Shown here: positions 1-5,419 of the stretch, in pieces | Position numbering within the stretch: position 1 is the first letter of the stretch | How the letters are laid out: each line of letters begins with the position of its first letter | Source of the DNA: a virus | DNA: 38,964 bases | Virus record (IMG/VR): IMGVR_UViG_3300037502_001564 | Location: 1 to 38,964 of that record | Strand: one strand, 5' to 3' | Translations under genes and position numbers: made by a program | Notes under the pieces: generated by a model | The model's database searches: none | What the model saw: only the letters and a program-made list of their open reading frames with translations | Told to the model about the DNA's origin: nothing

Positions 1-399
1 TTCTGCAAAGGCGAGATCGTTGACCCCAATGAGAAGCTGAAGGCTGAGTTCAAGGCGCTGAAGCGTGATCCCACAAATTGGCAAACCGACCGCGTTGTCA
101 GCATGTCGGCATCGCCCAACATCAGCCGAAGCGGCAACCGCACGCTGCGCGTTGAGTGGGTGACGCCTTACAGACAGTTCACCACCTGGGTGATGCCAGA
201 GGCAAAGCACATCAGAGGCCAGGCCCAGTGGGCCGCTTTCGACGGTGCCACGCAAGGCGGAACGGTTTCGCCAAGAACAGTGACATATCGCAAGGACGCA
301 GAAAGCGGGTTCTTTGAGATCCGCGCATATAACAGGCCGGAGGACGTAGAGCCGGAGGCCCCCAGCATCGAGGACAAGAAAGCATATGCGGCTCAGTGA
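1..399 (+). CDS. C-terminal part of a helicase-like protein (cut by the window start)
   Basis: The reading frame is open from the first base, so the start lies outside the window; 132 residues are visible. The segment from about residue 33 to 115 resembles the C-terminal domain of the complete DEAD-box helicase at 36352-38070. Both have a basic strand segment, then an aromatic stretch with a W-x-x-PE or W-x-C-PD element, then a final strand before an acidic, charged tail. No catalytic helicase motif is inside the visible part, so the assignment rests on this likeness and on the next gene being a VRR-NUC nuclease, as on the right side of the window. The protein is clearly not the same allele as the right-hand helicase. 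A different DNA-metabolism protein remains possible. Confidence 0.5.
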   Translation, partial: FCKGEIVDPNEKLKAEFKALKRDPTNWQTDRVVSMSASPNISRSGNRTLRVEWVTPYRQFTTWVMPEAKHIRGQAQWAAFDGATQGGTVSPRTVTYRKDAESGFFEIRAYNRPEDVEPEAPSIEDKKAYAAQ

Positions 400-829
400 T
401 TTTCAGGACATCGCCCAAGATGGCGTGCTGACATTTGGCGATCTGGAGTTTCGCGGCAAATGTCCGACCGAGGAGCAGGAACAGATCACGTTCTTCGGTC
501 GGTTGCGGCGCGCGCATCCCGACACATGGGGGATATTGGCGCTGCATCCGCGCAATGAAGGACTGCGGATCGGCGGTCAGTTTGGCGCTGTATCGAAGCA
601 CAAGGCCGAAGGCATGACGCCAGGTGCATCGGACATCATCATCCCGGCGCGTGTGGCCTTTGTCTGCGAATTGAAGCGTCGCGATCCGACGCTTGGCAGG
701 TGGCAGAATGGTCAGAAGGAATACCTTGCCGCATCGGCTAAGGCCGGTGCATTTGCCTGCGTTGCGCTGGGCTGTGACGCCGCTTGGCAGGCTTTTGAGG
801 CGTGGCTGGCGGCCAGTGATCTAACCTAG
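386..829 (+). CDS. VRR-NUC-type nuclease (left version)
   Basis: This 147-residue protein shows the small phage VRR-NUC pattern, a PD-(D/E)XK endonuclease fold. An N-terminal EEQEQ segment lies near residues 30-34. A His-Pro-Arg-Asn element sits near 54-57, then G-A-S-D-I at 80-84 with Asp83, and E-L-K at 95-97, giving the D...ExK metal site. Such stand-alone nucleases usually accompany phage helicases and are thought to act on branched DNA in replication or recombination. It overlaps the upstream helicase-like gene by 14 bases and its stop overlaps the convergent gene at 821. A distinct VRR-NUC gene at 38160-38516 occupies the same position relative to the right-hand helicase; the two share the motif layout but little sequence. 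Confidence 0.75.
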   Translation: MRLSDFQDIAQDGVLTFGDLEFRGKCPTEEQEQITFFGRLRRAHPDTWGILALHPRNEGLRIGGQFGAVSKHKAEGMTPGASDIIIPARVAFVCELKRRDPTLGRWQNGQKEYLAASAKAGAFACVALGCDAAWQAFEAWLAASDLT

Positions 830-1045
830 CTTGCGCCCATAGAAGGCTTCCAGTTCGGAAAGCCGCTTTTGAATTGCCGTCTTGGCGTTTTCGTCAAGGC
901 GGTTTTCTTTGTGCAGTTGCAGCATGTAGCCTTTGAGTTCCTGCACGCCGATGATCGTGGCCACCTTTTCAGCATGTGTTGGCTCTTGCCCACGCGCCGA
1001 AACGCGCAGGCAATGCCATTCTGCTTTGCTTCTTTCAAGCTTCAC
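821..1045 (-). CDS. Small hypothetical protein, 74 aa
   Basis: I do not recognise this protein. It starts with GTG, chosen because that codon overlaps the stop of the upstream gene (GTGA), the coupling style used throughout this phage. The product is mostly helical and charged, with a probable coiled segment near residues 30-70 rich in Lys, Glu and Leu. Its 3' end overlaps the convergent nuclease gene by nine bases. It has no counterpart between the nuclease and the DUF6378-like gene at the right end, so it belongs only to the left haplotype. Confidence 0.55.
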   Translation of the reverse strand: MKLERSKAEWHCLRVSARGQEPTHAEKVATIIGVQELKGYMLQLHKENRLDENAKTAIQKRLSELEAFYGRKLG

Positions 1046-1245
1046 TCAGGCTCCCCGCGCGCGTGGTCGATGGCGAAGCGGACGGAGCCGCGCATCGGTC
1101 CAGATTTTGGCGTCACCTGATACGATGTGACTGGGCCTTGCGCCGTGCGGCCCGATCCGAAGCGGTATTTGAACTTCGTGTCCATGTCGCCGCCGTGGAT
1201 CTCGACTAGGCCGTCGATGATTGATTTGAGTTCGTGCAGCTTCAT
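1042..1245 (-). CDS. Small conserved phage protein, paralogue of the gene at 35208
   Basis: The 67-residue product aligns along its length with the 65-residue protein at 35208-35405. Both begin with an ELK-x-I-I-D helix, followed by an E/H-x-L/I-H-G segment, an F-x-Y/Y-Q strand, an S/A-G-R-T turn, a V-T/F-R-V strand, and an end of the form D-x-x-RGE-x-E. Function is unknown; the size and predicted mixed alpha/beta content suggest a small single-domain protein. It overlaps the DUF6378-like stop (TAATG) and the next gene (GTGA), so it is translationally coupled. Its opposite orientation and different neighbours compared with the 35208 copy show that the two ends are not simple duplicates. Confidence 0.65.
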   Translation of the reverse strand: MKLHELKSIIDGLVEIHGGDMDTKFKYRFGSGRTAQGPVTSYQVTPKSGPMRGSVRFAIDHARGEPE

Positions 1246-1559
1246 TACAGAGCCTCTCCCCTCAAGCCGACCATCATCTTGGCCTGCATGTCTTTCTCCT
1301 TGTCCGCAATCTCCCCGCCGCAGGCCAGATATCCGCAGCCGTCAATCCAGTTGTCCGCGTGGGCCGGGTTCGACTTGGCGCGCGCCAGCTTCAGCAGGGT
1401 CATCATGACAGCCACGTCGTGGCTCTTTATGTTCCGCCCGAGGTGGGCCGACCAGTATAGCGCCACCATATTAAAGTTTTGTTCCGCATCCCCATGAGTA
1501 GCAGCACGGTCTCGCGTGACGTACTCTTTGGCGGTGTCGAGGATCTCGGAGCGGTTCAT
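1245..1559 (-). CDS. DUF6378-like conserved phage protein (left copy)
   Basis: The 104-residue protein starts MNRSEIL, has a D-R-A-x-x-x-G-D-A element near residues 17-25, a long helix with A-L-Y-W-S-A, an HDVAVMM segment near 47-53, and ends in a W-x-D-G-x-G-Y-L-A motif. This pattern fits the phage family I know as DUF6378, whose function is not established; the D-x-x-x-x-x-G-D and helical layout recall MazG-like all-alpha NTP hydrolases, but that is speculation. The right-end copy at 38547 is nearly identical over the first 75 residues and differs at the C-terminus, where this copy carries about 15 extra residues. The start overlaps the upstream HTH gene (ATGA). Confidence 0.75.
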   Translation of the reverse strand: MNRSEILDTAKEYVTRDRAATHGDAEQNFNMVALYWSAHLGRNIKSHDVAVMMTLLKLARAKSNPAHADNWIDGCGYLACGGEIADKEKDMQAKMMVGLRGEAL

Positions 1560-1774
1560 GCCAGATCTCCCGGTTTAATCCAATTCGCGGCCTTGATGTC
1601 GCCGCCTGTGAGTTGCTCGATCTTCTTGGCAATCTCTGGCTTTGGCAGGCGCTTGCCGGTGAGGATCATGCTGATGACATCCTTCTTGGCCGGAATCAGC
1701 TTTCCAAATGCGTCGGACTTCATCCCACGCGCCCGAAGCCAGGCCGATAGCAGTGCGTTGTTTGGCAGGTTCAT
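1556..1774 (-). CDS. Small Cro-like helix-turn-helix regulator
   Basis: The 72-residue protein reads like a YdaS/Cro-type repressor: N-terminal helix with LLSAWLRARG, then a turn, an A-F-G-K-L-I helix, the recognition helix around KKDVISMILTG near residues 29-39, and a closing helix followed by a short tail. A perfect Shine-Dalgarno AGGAGG lies seven bases before the ATG. It is divergent from the operon starting at 1902, so it probably controls that operon and itself from the 118-bp region between them. No peptidase domain is present, so it is Cro-sized rather than CI-like. The right end of the window stops inside an almost identical copy. Confidence 0.75.
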   Translation of the reverse strand: MNLPNNALLSAWLRARGMKSDAFGKLIPAKKDVISMILTGKRLPKPEIAKKIEQLTGGDIKAANWIKPGDLA

Positions 1775-1892
1775 GTTTGCCTCCTTTCGATGGCCAATCT
1801 ATGGGCGCGAAAATTATTCATGTCAATGTCGATTTTTATCTTGCACGCGGTGTGGCAGGCTGTATGGTGGTCCTACGAACTAGCAAACAAGG
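1775..1892. promoter_or_regulatory. Divergent promoter/operator region
   Basis: This gap separates the leftward HTH gene from the rightward modification operon. On the - strand a perfect TTGACA hexamer (complement of 1821-1826) is followed 17 bases later by CATAGA (1798-1803), a weak -10. On the + strand TTGCAC near 1842-1847 is followed after 16 bases by TATGGT, a weak candidate for the rightward promoter. A short direct repeat ATGTCA/ATGTCG lies at about 1820-1831 and could be a regulator half-site. The middle of the gap (about 1809-1840) is AT-rich against the GC-rich genome. Confidence 0.45.
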
Positions 1893-1901
1893 ATGAACAA
1901 G

Positions 1902-2156
1902 ATGGCACGCTTCGCAAACACCTCAGCCGAATATCTCGCAATGATCGCAGACGAAACTGACGATGCAGCTTTTGCCGCTTACATCGCCGCCGAGATCAAG
2001 GCGCTCGCAGTGTGGGACGCGATCCCCAACAGCGAAGCAAAAGACAGCGCGTACACCAATGCAGATGAGATGATGCACCTTGAAAAGCTGATTATGGCTG
2101 AAGACAAGTTGGGATGGCTTCGCGCAGCCATTGACACTTACGAGATGAACGCATGA
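1902..2156 (+). CDS. Hypothetical protein, 84 aa
   Basis: First gene of the rightward operon. I chose the ATG at 1902 because AAGGA (1889-1893) lies eight bases upstream; an in-frame ATG at 1893 overlaps that site and would have no proper spacing. The product is acidic and almost entirely helical, rich in Ala, Asp, Glu and Met, with no cysteine motif and no membrane segment. I do not recognise a family. Its stop overlaps the next start (ATGA). Early position and acidity would suit a small host-takeover or DNA-mimic protein, but no sequence evidence shows that. Confidence 0.6.
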   Translation: MARFANTSAEYLAMIADETDDAAFAAYIAAEIKALAVWDAIPNSEAKDSAYTNADEMMHLEKLIMAEDKLGWLRAAIDTYEMNA

Positions 2157-2326
2157 CCAGCCACCGCTACGAAGAGGACTACGGCGATTGGCTTTATCAC
2201 AAGCAACGCGACGATGAACTAGACTTGCTGGGCGTCATCGCCCGGCCAGCACCACGCCCCCAGCCGGCGGCCTACGCGCCGCCCCAGTGGAAACCAACTT
2301 ACCCCGGCGAAGAATCGCCTTTTTAG
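2153..2326 (+). CDS. Small proline-rich hypothetical protein, 57 aa
   Basis: The ATG overlaps the stop of the upstream gene. The N-terminal half is charged with several Tyr, Asp and His (MTSHRYEEDYGDW...), and the C-terminal half is a Pro/Ala-rich tail ending in EESPF. There is no recognisable domain; the tail is probably disordered. The stop TAG is followed by AGGAGATC, which supplies the ribosome site for the next small gene. Support is its length, coupling and fit in an otherwise gap-free operon. Confidence 0.5.
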   Translation: MTSHRYEEDYGDWLYHKQRDDELDLLGVIARPAPRPQPAAYAPPQWKPTYPGEESPF

Positions 2327-2337
2327 GAGATCAAATA

Positions 2338-2436
2338 ATGCGTATTCGTGACATCATCGCCGATCTGATCGGCGTCATCGCAATTTTCGGCGGCGGCTAC
2401 GGCCTCCTGCTCATCGGGCATGGGCTGGGGTGGTGA
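2338..2436 (+). CDS. Tiny single-span membrane peptide, 32 aa
   Basis: The frame gives a 32-residue peptide with a charged start (MRIRDIIAD) followed by a continuous hydrophobic, glycine-rich stretch of about 20 residues ending in GLGW, which would span the membrane once. AGGAGA lies nine bases before the ATG, and its TGA overlaps the ATG of the methyltransferase (TGATG). Function is unknown; tiny phage membrane peptides of this type can modify host membrane processes or superinfection. It is too short for usual gene callers. Confidence 0.45.
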   Translation: MRIRDIIADLIGVIAIFGGGYGLLLIGHGLGW

Positions 2437-3569
2437 TGCCAGCCTATTACAACGAGATCGACCCCAAGGCCGCCGCGTGGCTGCGGGAACTTATCAAGCA
2501 AGGCCACATAGCCGATGGAGTGGTGGATGAACGATCAATTGTCGATGTTACCCCTGATGAAGTGCGAGGCTTCACCCAGTGCCACTTCTTCGCAGGGATC
2601 GGCGTCTGGTCCTATGCCCTGCGATCAGCAGGCTGGTCAGACGACCGTCCTGTTTGGACAGGAAGCTGCCCGTGCCAGCCTTTCAGCGCGGCAGGTGCAA
2701 GAGGCGGGTTTGATGACCAGCGGCACCTCTGGCCTCATTGGCACCACCTCATCAGCCAGTGCCGCCCTCCAGTCGTCTTTGGCGAGCAGGTTGCAAGCAA
2801 GGACGGCCTCGGTTGGCTCGACCTTGTACACGCTGACATGGAAGCAACGGGCTACGCCTTCGGGGCTGCAGATCTGTGCGCTGCGGGCGTCGGCGCGCCG
2901 CACATCAGACAGCGCCTCTGGTTTGTTGGGCTGGCAGACGCCAGTGGTTCAGGACAGCAAGCAGAGCGGGTTGGCTCCGTCAGGGACGGGCAACAGCCTC
3001 AAGCTGTCATTCGAGGTGCAGCGGGCGGGCTGGCCAACGCCGACAACGCCGAGCGGTGGTCAGACACCGCCAGAGGGAACGTCGGCGACGGGCATCACGC
3101 CGGACGGCAAGAAGGTGCAGGTCACGCTGAAGGACGTGGCGCAGATGACGGGCTGGCCGACACCGCAGATGCGGGACTTCAGATCGGGCGGGGAGGATCG
3201 GGTGGAGAACCCGGATCGGTCGAACAATCTGAACGACTTCGTACTGATGGCGGGCTGGCCGACGCCAACGACCAGGGATCACAAGGACGGCTCGGAGTGT
3301 CTGAACGTGCCGACGAATGCATTGCTGGGGAGGGTGGCATGGTCTGCCGGGTGGACGACATCACACGGCCCGGCCCGACTAACGGCTTCTGGCGAGATGC
3401 TGACTGGCTCTTCTGCCGGGATGGTCGCTGGCGGCCAGTTAGATCCGGCTCATTCCCGCTGGCTCATGGGTCTCCCGCCAGAGTGGGACGACTGCGCGGT
3501 TACGGCAATGCCATCGCTGCCCCGGTCGCGCAAACCTTCATCGAAAGCGTAATGGAGATACTAGCATGA
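2436..3569 (+). CDS. DNA (cytosine-5-)-methyltransferase
   Basis: This 377-residue protein transfers a methyl group from S-adenosylmethionine to carbon 5 of cytosine in DNA. Motif I FFAGIG is at 51-56 and motif IV PCQPFS at 79-84 with catalytic Cys80. Motif VI is the variant GEQV at 116-119, motif [12 protein letters not shown] at 158-165, and motif X around [11 protein letters not shown] at 355-365. An unusual N-terminal extension of about 45 residues precedes motif I. The segment between VIII and X, where target recognition should lie, is low complexity: Gly/Ala/Asp/Arg-rich with four GLADA-like repeats at about 165, 198, 239 and 273. No partner endonuclease is visible, so it probably protects phage DNA from host restriction. 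The start is the ATG overlapping the upstream TGA; two GTG codons precede it in frame. A second long frame overlaps it (see 2527-3552). Confidence 0.88.
   Translation: MPAYYNEIDPKAAAWLRELIKQGHIADGVVDERSIVDVTPDEVRGFTQCHFFAGIGVWSYALRSAGWSDDRPVWTGSCPCQPFSAAGARGGFDDQRHLWPHWHHLISQCRPPVVFGEQVASKDGLGWLDLVHADMEATGYAFGAADLCAAGVGAPHIRQRLWFVGLADASGSGQQAERVGSVRDGQQPQAVIRGAAGGLANADNAERWSDTARGNVGDGHHAGRQEGAGHAEGRGADDGLADTADAGLQIGRGGSGGEPGSVEQSERLRTDGGLADANDQGSQGRLGVSERADECIAGEGGMVCRVDDITRPGPTNGFWRDADWLFCRDGRWRPVRSGSFPLAHGSPARVGRLRGYGNAIAAPVAQTFIESVMEILA
2527..3552 (+). CDS. Overprinted ORF with GWPTP repeats, inside the methyltransferase gene
   Basis: This +1 frame stays open for 341 codons inside the methyltransferase gene. 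The ATG at 2527 has GGAG six bases upstream; an in-frame ATG at 2515 has no such site. Visible features are a Ser/Ala/Leu-rich region and a conserved-looking LYTLTWK segment. These are followed by GWQTP or GWPTP repeats at nucleotides 2929, 3028, 3151 and 3253 and a C-terminal [14 protein letters not shown]. From memory, phage and metagenome annotations contain many proteins with WPTP repeats followed by WLMGxPxxW, usually named as methyltransferase-related; I cannot search to confirm. The segment LMTSGTSG followed by a Ser/Ala-rich stretch also fits that group. Function is unknown. The alternative is that it is only a by-product of GC-rich coding in the other frame. Confidence 0.5.
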   Translation: MNDQLSMLPLMKCEASPSATSSQGSASGPMPCDQQAGQTTVLFGQEAARASLSARQVQEAGLMTSGTSGLIGTTSSASAALQSSLASRLQARTASVGSTLYTLTWKQRATPSGLQICALRASARRTSDSASGLLGWQTPVVQDSKQSGLAPSGTGNSLKLSFEVQRAGWPTPTTPSGGQTPPEGTSATGITPDGKKVQVTLKDVAQMTGWPTPQMRDFRSGGEDRVENPDRSNNLNDFVLMAGWPTPTTRDHKDGSECLNVPTNALLGRVAWSAGWTTSHGPARLTASGEMLTGSSAGMVAGGQLDPAHSRWLMGLPPEWDDCAVTAMPSLPRSRKPSSKA

Positions 3570-4153
3570 ACCTCAACAAAACCCACAAGGCCAATATCGT
3601 CCGCGACATCATGGCCGACATCCCCCAGGTCGACCACAGCGCGCAGGCGCATGCTCTGCTGCAAGCCAAGGCCGTCGAGAAGATGCCGCCTGAGGTGCGG
3701 GCGGTATATGACAAGCCGGAGCTTCGGCGCTGGCTGTCGATGCGCTTTGCCACGCATGCCAACCACATCGGGGGCGCAAACATCATCTGGCAACGGGAGC
3801 GGAACGAATCGAACGGGATGTCGATCTACGCCTACCGCATCCACTACAATGGCGCGGCCGAGGACCGAGAGCTTGTGACCGAGGTCCAAGGGCCGCTGGC
3901 CGAGCTTGCCCGCGCTGCCGAAGAGCAGTGGAAGGCACGTCGCTCGATGGAGGACAAGCTCAAGACCGTGCTGGCTGGCATCCGCACCTTGAAGCAGGCC
4001 AAGACCTTGCTCGAGCCGGAGCTTCACAAGTACCTGCCGGAAGAACCGCCCAAGGAACCCAAGTCCGCGCAGGCATCGACGGCGCTGGTGCCGTATGTCG
4101 TGGCTGGGCTGCGCGAGATGGGGTGGCCCAAGGACGAGGGAGTGCAAGAATGA
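3566..4153 (+). CDS. Possible nucleotide-modification-associated protein (Nmad5-like)
   Basis: The 195-residue protein begins [20 protein letters not shown] and continues with an Ala/Gln-rich helix, then MPPEVRAVYDKPELRRWL near residues 40-57. This resembles the start of phage proteins grouped as Nmad5 (putative nucleotide modification associated domain 5), where a basic helix is followed by a 'P-P-x-V-R-x-x-x-D' element. The middle holds a short beta-rich part (residues 70-105), then a helical region and a Pro/Lys-rich linker before a short C-terminal helix. It directly follows the cytosine methyltransferase with an ATGA overlap, which agrees with a role in DNA modification. The family call is by eye only. 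Confidence 0.42.
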   Translation: MNLNKTHKANIVRDIMADIPQVDHSAQAHALLQAKAVEKMPPEVRAVYDKPELRRWLSMRFATHANHIGGANIIWQRERNESNGMSIYAYRIHYNGAAEDRELVTEVQGPLAELARAAEEQWKARRSMEDKLKTVLAGIRTLKQAKTLLEPELHKYLPEEPPKEPKSAQASTALVPYVVAGLREMGWPKDEGVQE

Positions 4154-4338
4154 CCACCGCAGCCGAACTCCGCGAATACATCGCACGCAAGCAACAGCAG
4201 ATCGAGGATTTGGAAAACAGATACGGCACGGGCGTCCGGCCGGGTTGGGTGGGGGAAGAAATCACGATCCTCTACTTCTACAAACAGGACGCCGAACAGC
4301 AACTGAAGCAAATGGAAGAAGCCAATGGAACCGAATGA
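4150..4338 (+). CDS. Hypothetical coiled-coil protein, 62 aa
   Basis: The ATG at 4150 overlaps the upstream stop (ATGA). The product is highly charged and Gln-rich, with a heptad-like helix at residues 5-25 (ELREYIARKQQQIEDLENRY) and another at the C-terminus (KQDAEQQLKQMEEAN), separated by a Gly/Pro turn. It would form a helical hairpin. No family is recognised. Its 3' end overlaps the following gene by 14 bases. Confidence 0.55.
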   Translation: MTTAAELREYIARKQQQIEDLENRYGTGVRPGWVGEEITILYFYKQDAEQQLKQMEEANGTE

Positions 4339-4735
4339 GATCATCGTGACGAACTGCCTGCCGACGGGGACCAGCTTTGGCGTGCTGGCCAGTGACATGA
4401 CGCAGAATGTGTTCATCCCGTCCAAGCTGGCTCTGGAGACAGGCCTGCGCCCCGGACAGAGGGTCATGGCCAGCGTGGTTCCGAACGTGCAGCAGCCCGA
4501 GAAGACGCCGTGGCTGGCCATTGCCCTGCACGACAGCCTGCCCGCGCCGGAGCAAAAGACGCTGGCCGACAAGATCCGGGATGAGTTGAAGGGCGGCGCC
4601 GCGACGACGATTGAGTTGGCGCACTTTTTGAACGTCAACTCGTCCGAGGTGCAGCGGGCGCTGGAGGCCATGAAACTGCCGCGCACAGATCTGTGGGCGC
4701 TCGAGATGGACGAACTCATGCAGGTGTCGGCATGA
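4325..4735 (+). CDS. Hypothetical protein with OB-like and winged-helix-like halves, 136 aa
   Basis: Residues 1-68 read as a small beta-barrel: short strands separated by turns, with a GLRPGQRVMASVVPN segment as in cold-shock/OB folds. Residues 80-120 read as a helix-turn-helix unit: ADKIRDEL, a turn, TTIELAHFLN, then SSEVQRALEAM as the probable recognition helix. The combination suggests a nucleic-acid-binding protein, perhaps an operon regulator. This is inference from secondary-structure patterns; I know no named family. Its stop overlaps the next start (ATGA). Confidence 0.6.
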   Translation: MEPNEIIVTNCLPTGTSFGVLASDMTQNVFIPSKLALETGLRPGQRVMASVVPNVQQPEKTPWLAIALHDSLPAPEQKTLADKIRDELKGGAATTIELAHFLNVNSSEVQRALEAMKLPRTDLWALEMDELMQVSA

Positions 4736-4932
4736 GCGGCGGGACAGACGCATTCGTAGTTCTTCTGTGGATCACCATGCACGGCGGACCTATTGACGGC
4801 ACCAGCTATGGCATCCCGTTCCTGACCGAAGCCGCCTGCAAGAAGGCGATGGCGCCTATCGGAGATGCCCTCGACTATGACTATAGCATGACCTGCGAGA
4901 TCGTGCCGATTGAAGTGGAGATGGAACCATGA
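4732..4932 (+). CDS. Hypothetical small protein, 66 aa
   Basis: The ATG at 4732 overlaps the upstream stop. An N-terminal hydrophobic strand (FVVLLWITMHGG) is followed by an alpha helix with TEAACKKAMAPIGDAL and a C-terminal acidic strand (CEIVPIEVEMEP). The two Cys residues are at about 35 and 56. The form resembles small phage proteins with a strand-helix-strand fold that often carry a signal-like start, but the hydrophobic stretch here is short. No function is assigned. Confidence 0.55.
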   Translation: MSGGTDAFVVLLWITMHGGPIDGTSYGIPFLTEAACKKAMAPIGDALDYDYSMTCEIVPIEVEMEP

Positions 4933-5006
4933 CCCAACAGACCTGCCCACCCTGTAACAACAACTGCAACCAAGGCCGCGACTGCCCGGCGAGGAGAGGG
5001 AAATGA
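4929..5006 (+). CDS. Cysteine-rich micropeptide, 25 aa
   Basis: The frame reads MTQQTCPPCNNNCNQGRDCPARRGK: four cysteines, in two pairs (CPPC and a C-x5-C with the CNQGRDCP element), and a basic tail. Both ends overlap neighbours by ATGA, which is the main support for translation. The element CNQGRDCP is one I have seen at the end of many small phage proteins. Four cysteines could bind one zinc ion. It is far below usual gene-calling limits. Confidence 0.5.
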   Translation: MTQQTCPPCNNNCNQGRDCPARRGK

Positions 5007-5419
5007 CCGTAGACATGACCAACAACCGAGTGCCGTATGGCCTGCTGACCGACAAGGAAAAGGCTGCGCTGCATGAGCATGAGAAGGCGGGTGGGGTCTT
5101 TAAGGTTTCCTATGAGTCCCATCTTGTTTGGACAATTATCCCCACACCCACTTGGAAATCATTCAACATCTACCGCACCGTTCCCCTGCCCGCAAAGACC
5201 CAAGACGTGATCGCGTGGGAGAAGCTGCCTGATTGGGTTGAGTGGGTGGCGCGGAATGAAGACGGCACTGTTTGGTGCTTCCAGTTTGATCCTGAAGATC
5301 GGAGTGGGGTGTGGTTAAGCGGGTCAAAATATCGCCGCATCGACGACTTCCCCGGCATCGTGGTGCAGATCGGGACAGTGGATTGGACTGAATCTAAACA
5401 GCGGAGGCCACGGGGATGA
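5003..5419 (+). CDS. Hypothetical protein, 138 aa
   Basis: The protein starts MTVDMTNN and is rich in aromatic residues, with many Trp (WTIIP, WKSFNIYR, WEKLPDWVEWVA, WCFQFDP). It appears mostly beta-stranded after a short N-terminal helix (LTDKEKAALHEHEKAG). I do not recognise a named family. It is coupled to both neighbours by ATGA overlaps and precedes the Lar-type gene. Role unknown. Confidence 0.6.
   Translation: MTVDMTNNRVPYGLLTDKEKAALHEHEKAGGVFKVSYESHLVWTIIPTPTWKSFNIYRTVPLPAKTQDVIAWEKLPDWVEWVARNEDGTVWCFQFDPEDRSGVWLSGSKYRRIDDFPGIVVQIGTVDWTESKQRRPRG

Noticed and set aside
3500-4186. 228-codon open frame on - opposite the Nmad5-like gene
   Set aside because: Antisense shadow without ribosome site; the + gene is coupled to both neighbours and has a plausible fold.
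4024-5055. 343-codon open frame on - across four small + genes
   Set aside because: The + genes form an unbroken ATGA-coupled series; the - frame has no start signal and Ser/Cys/Arg-rich shadow composition.
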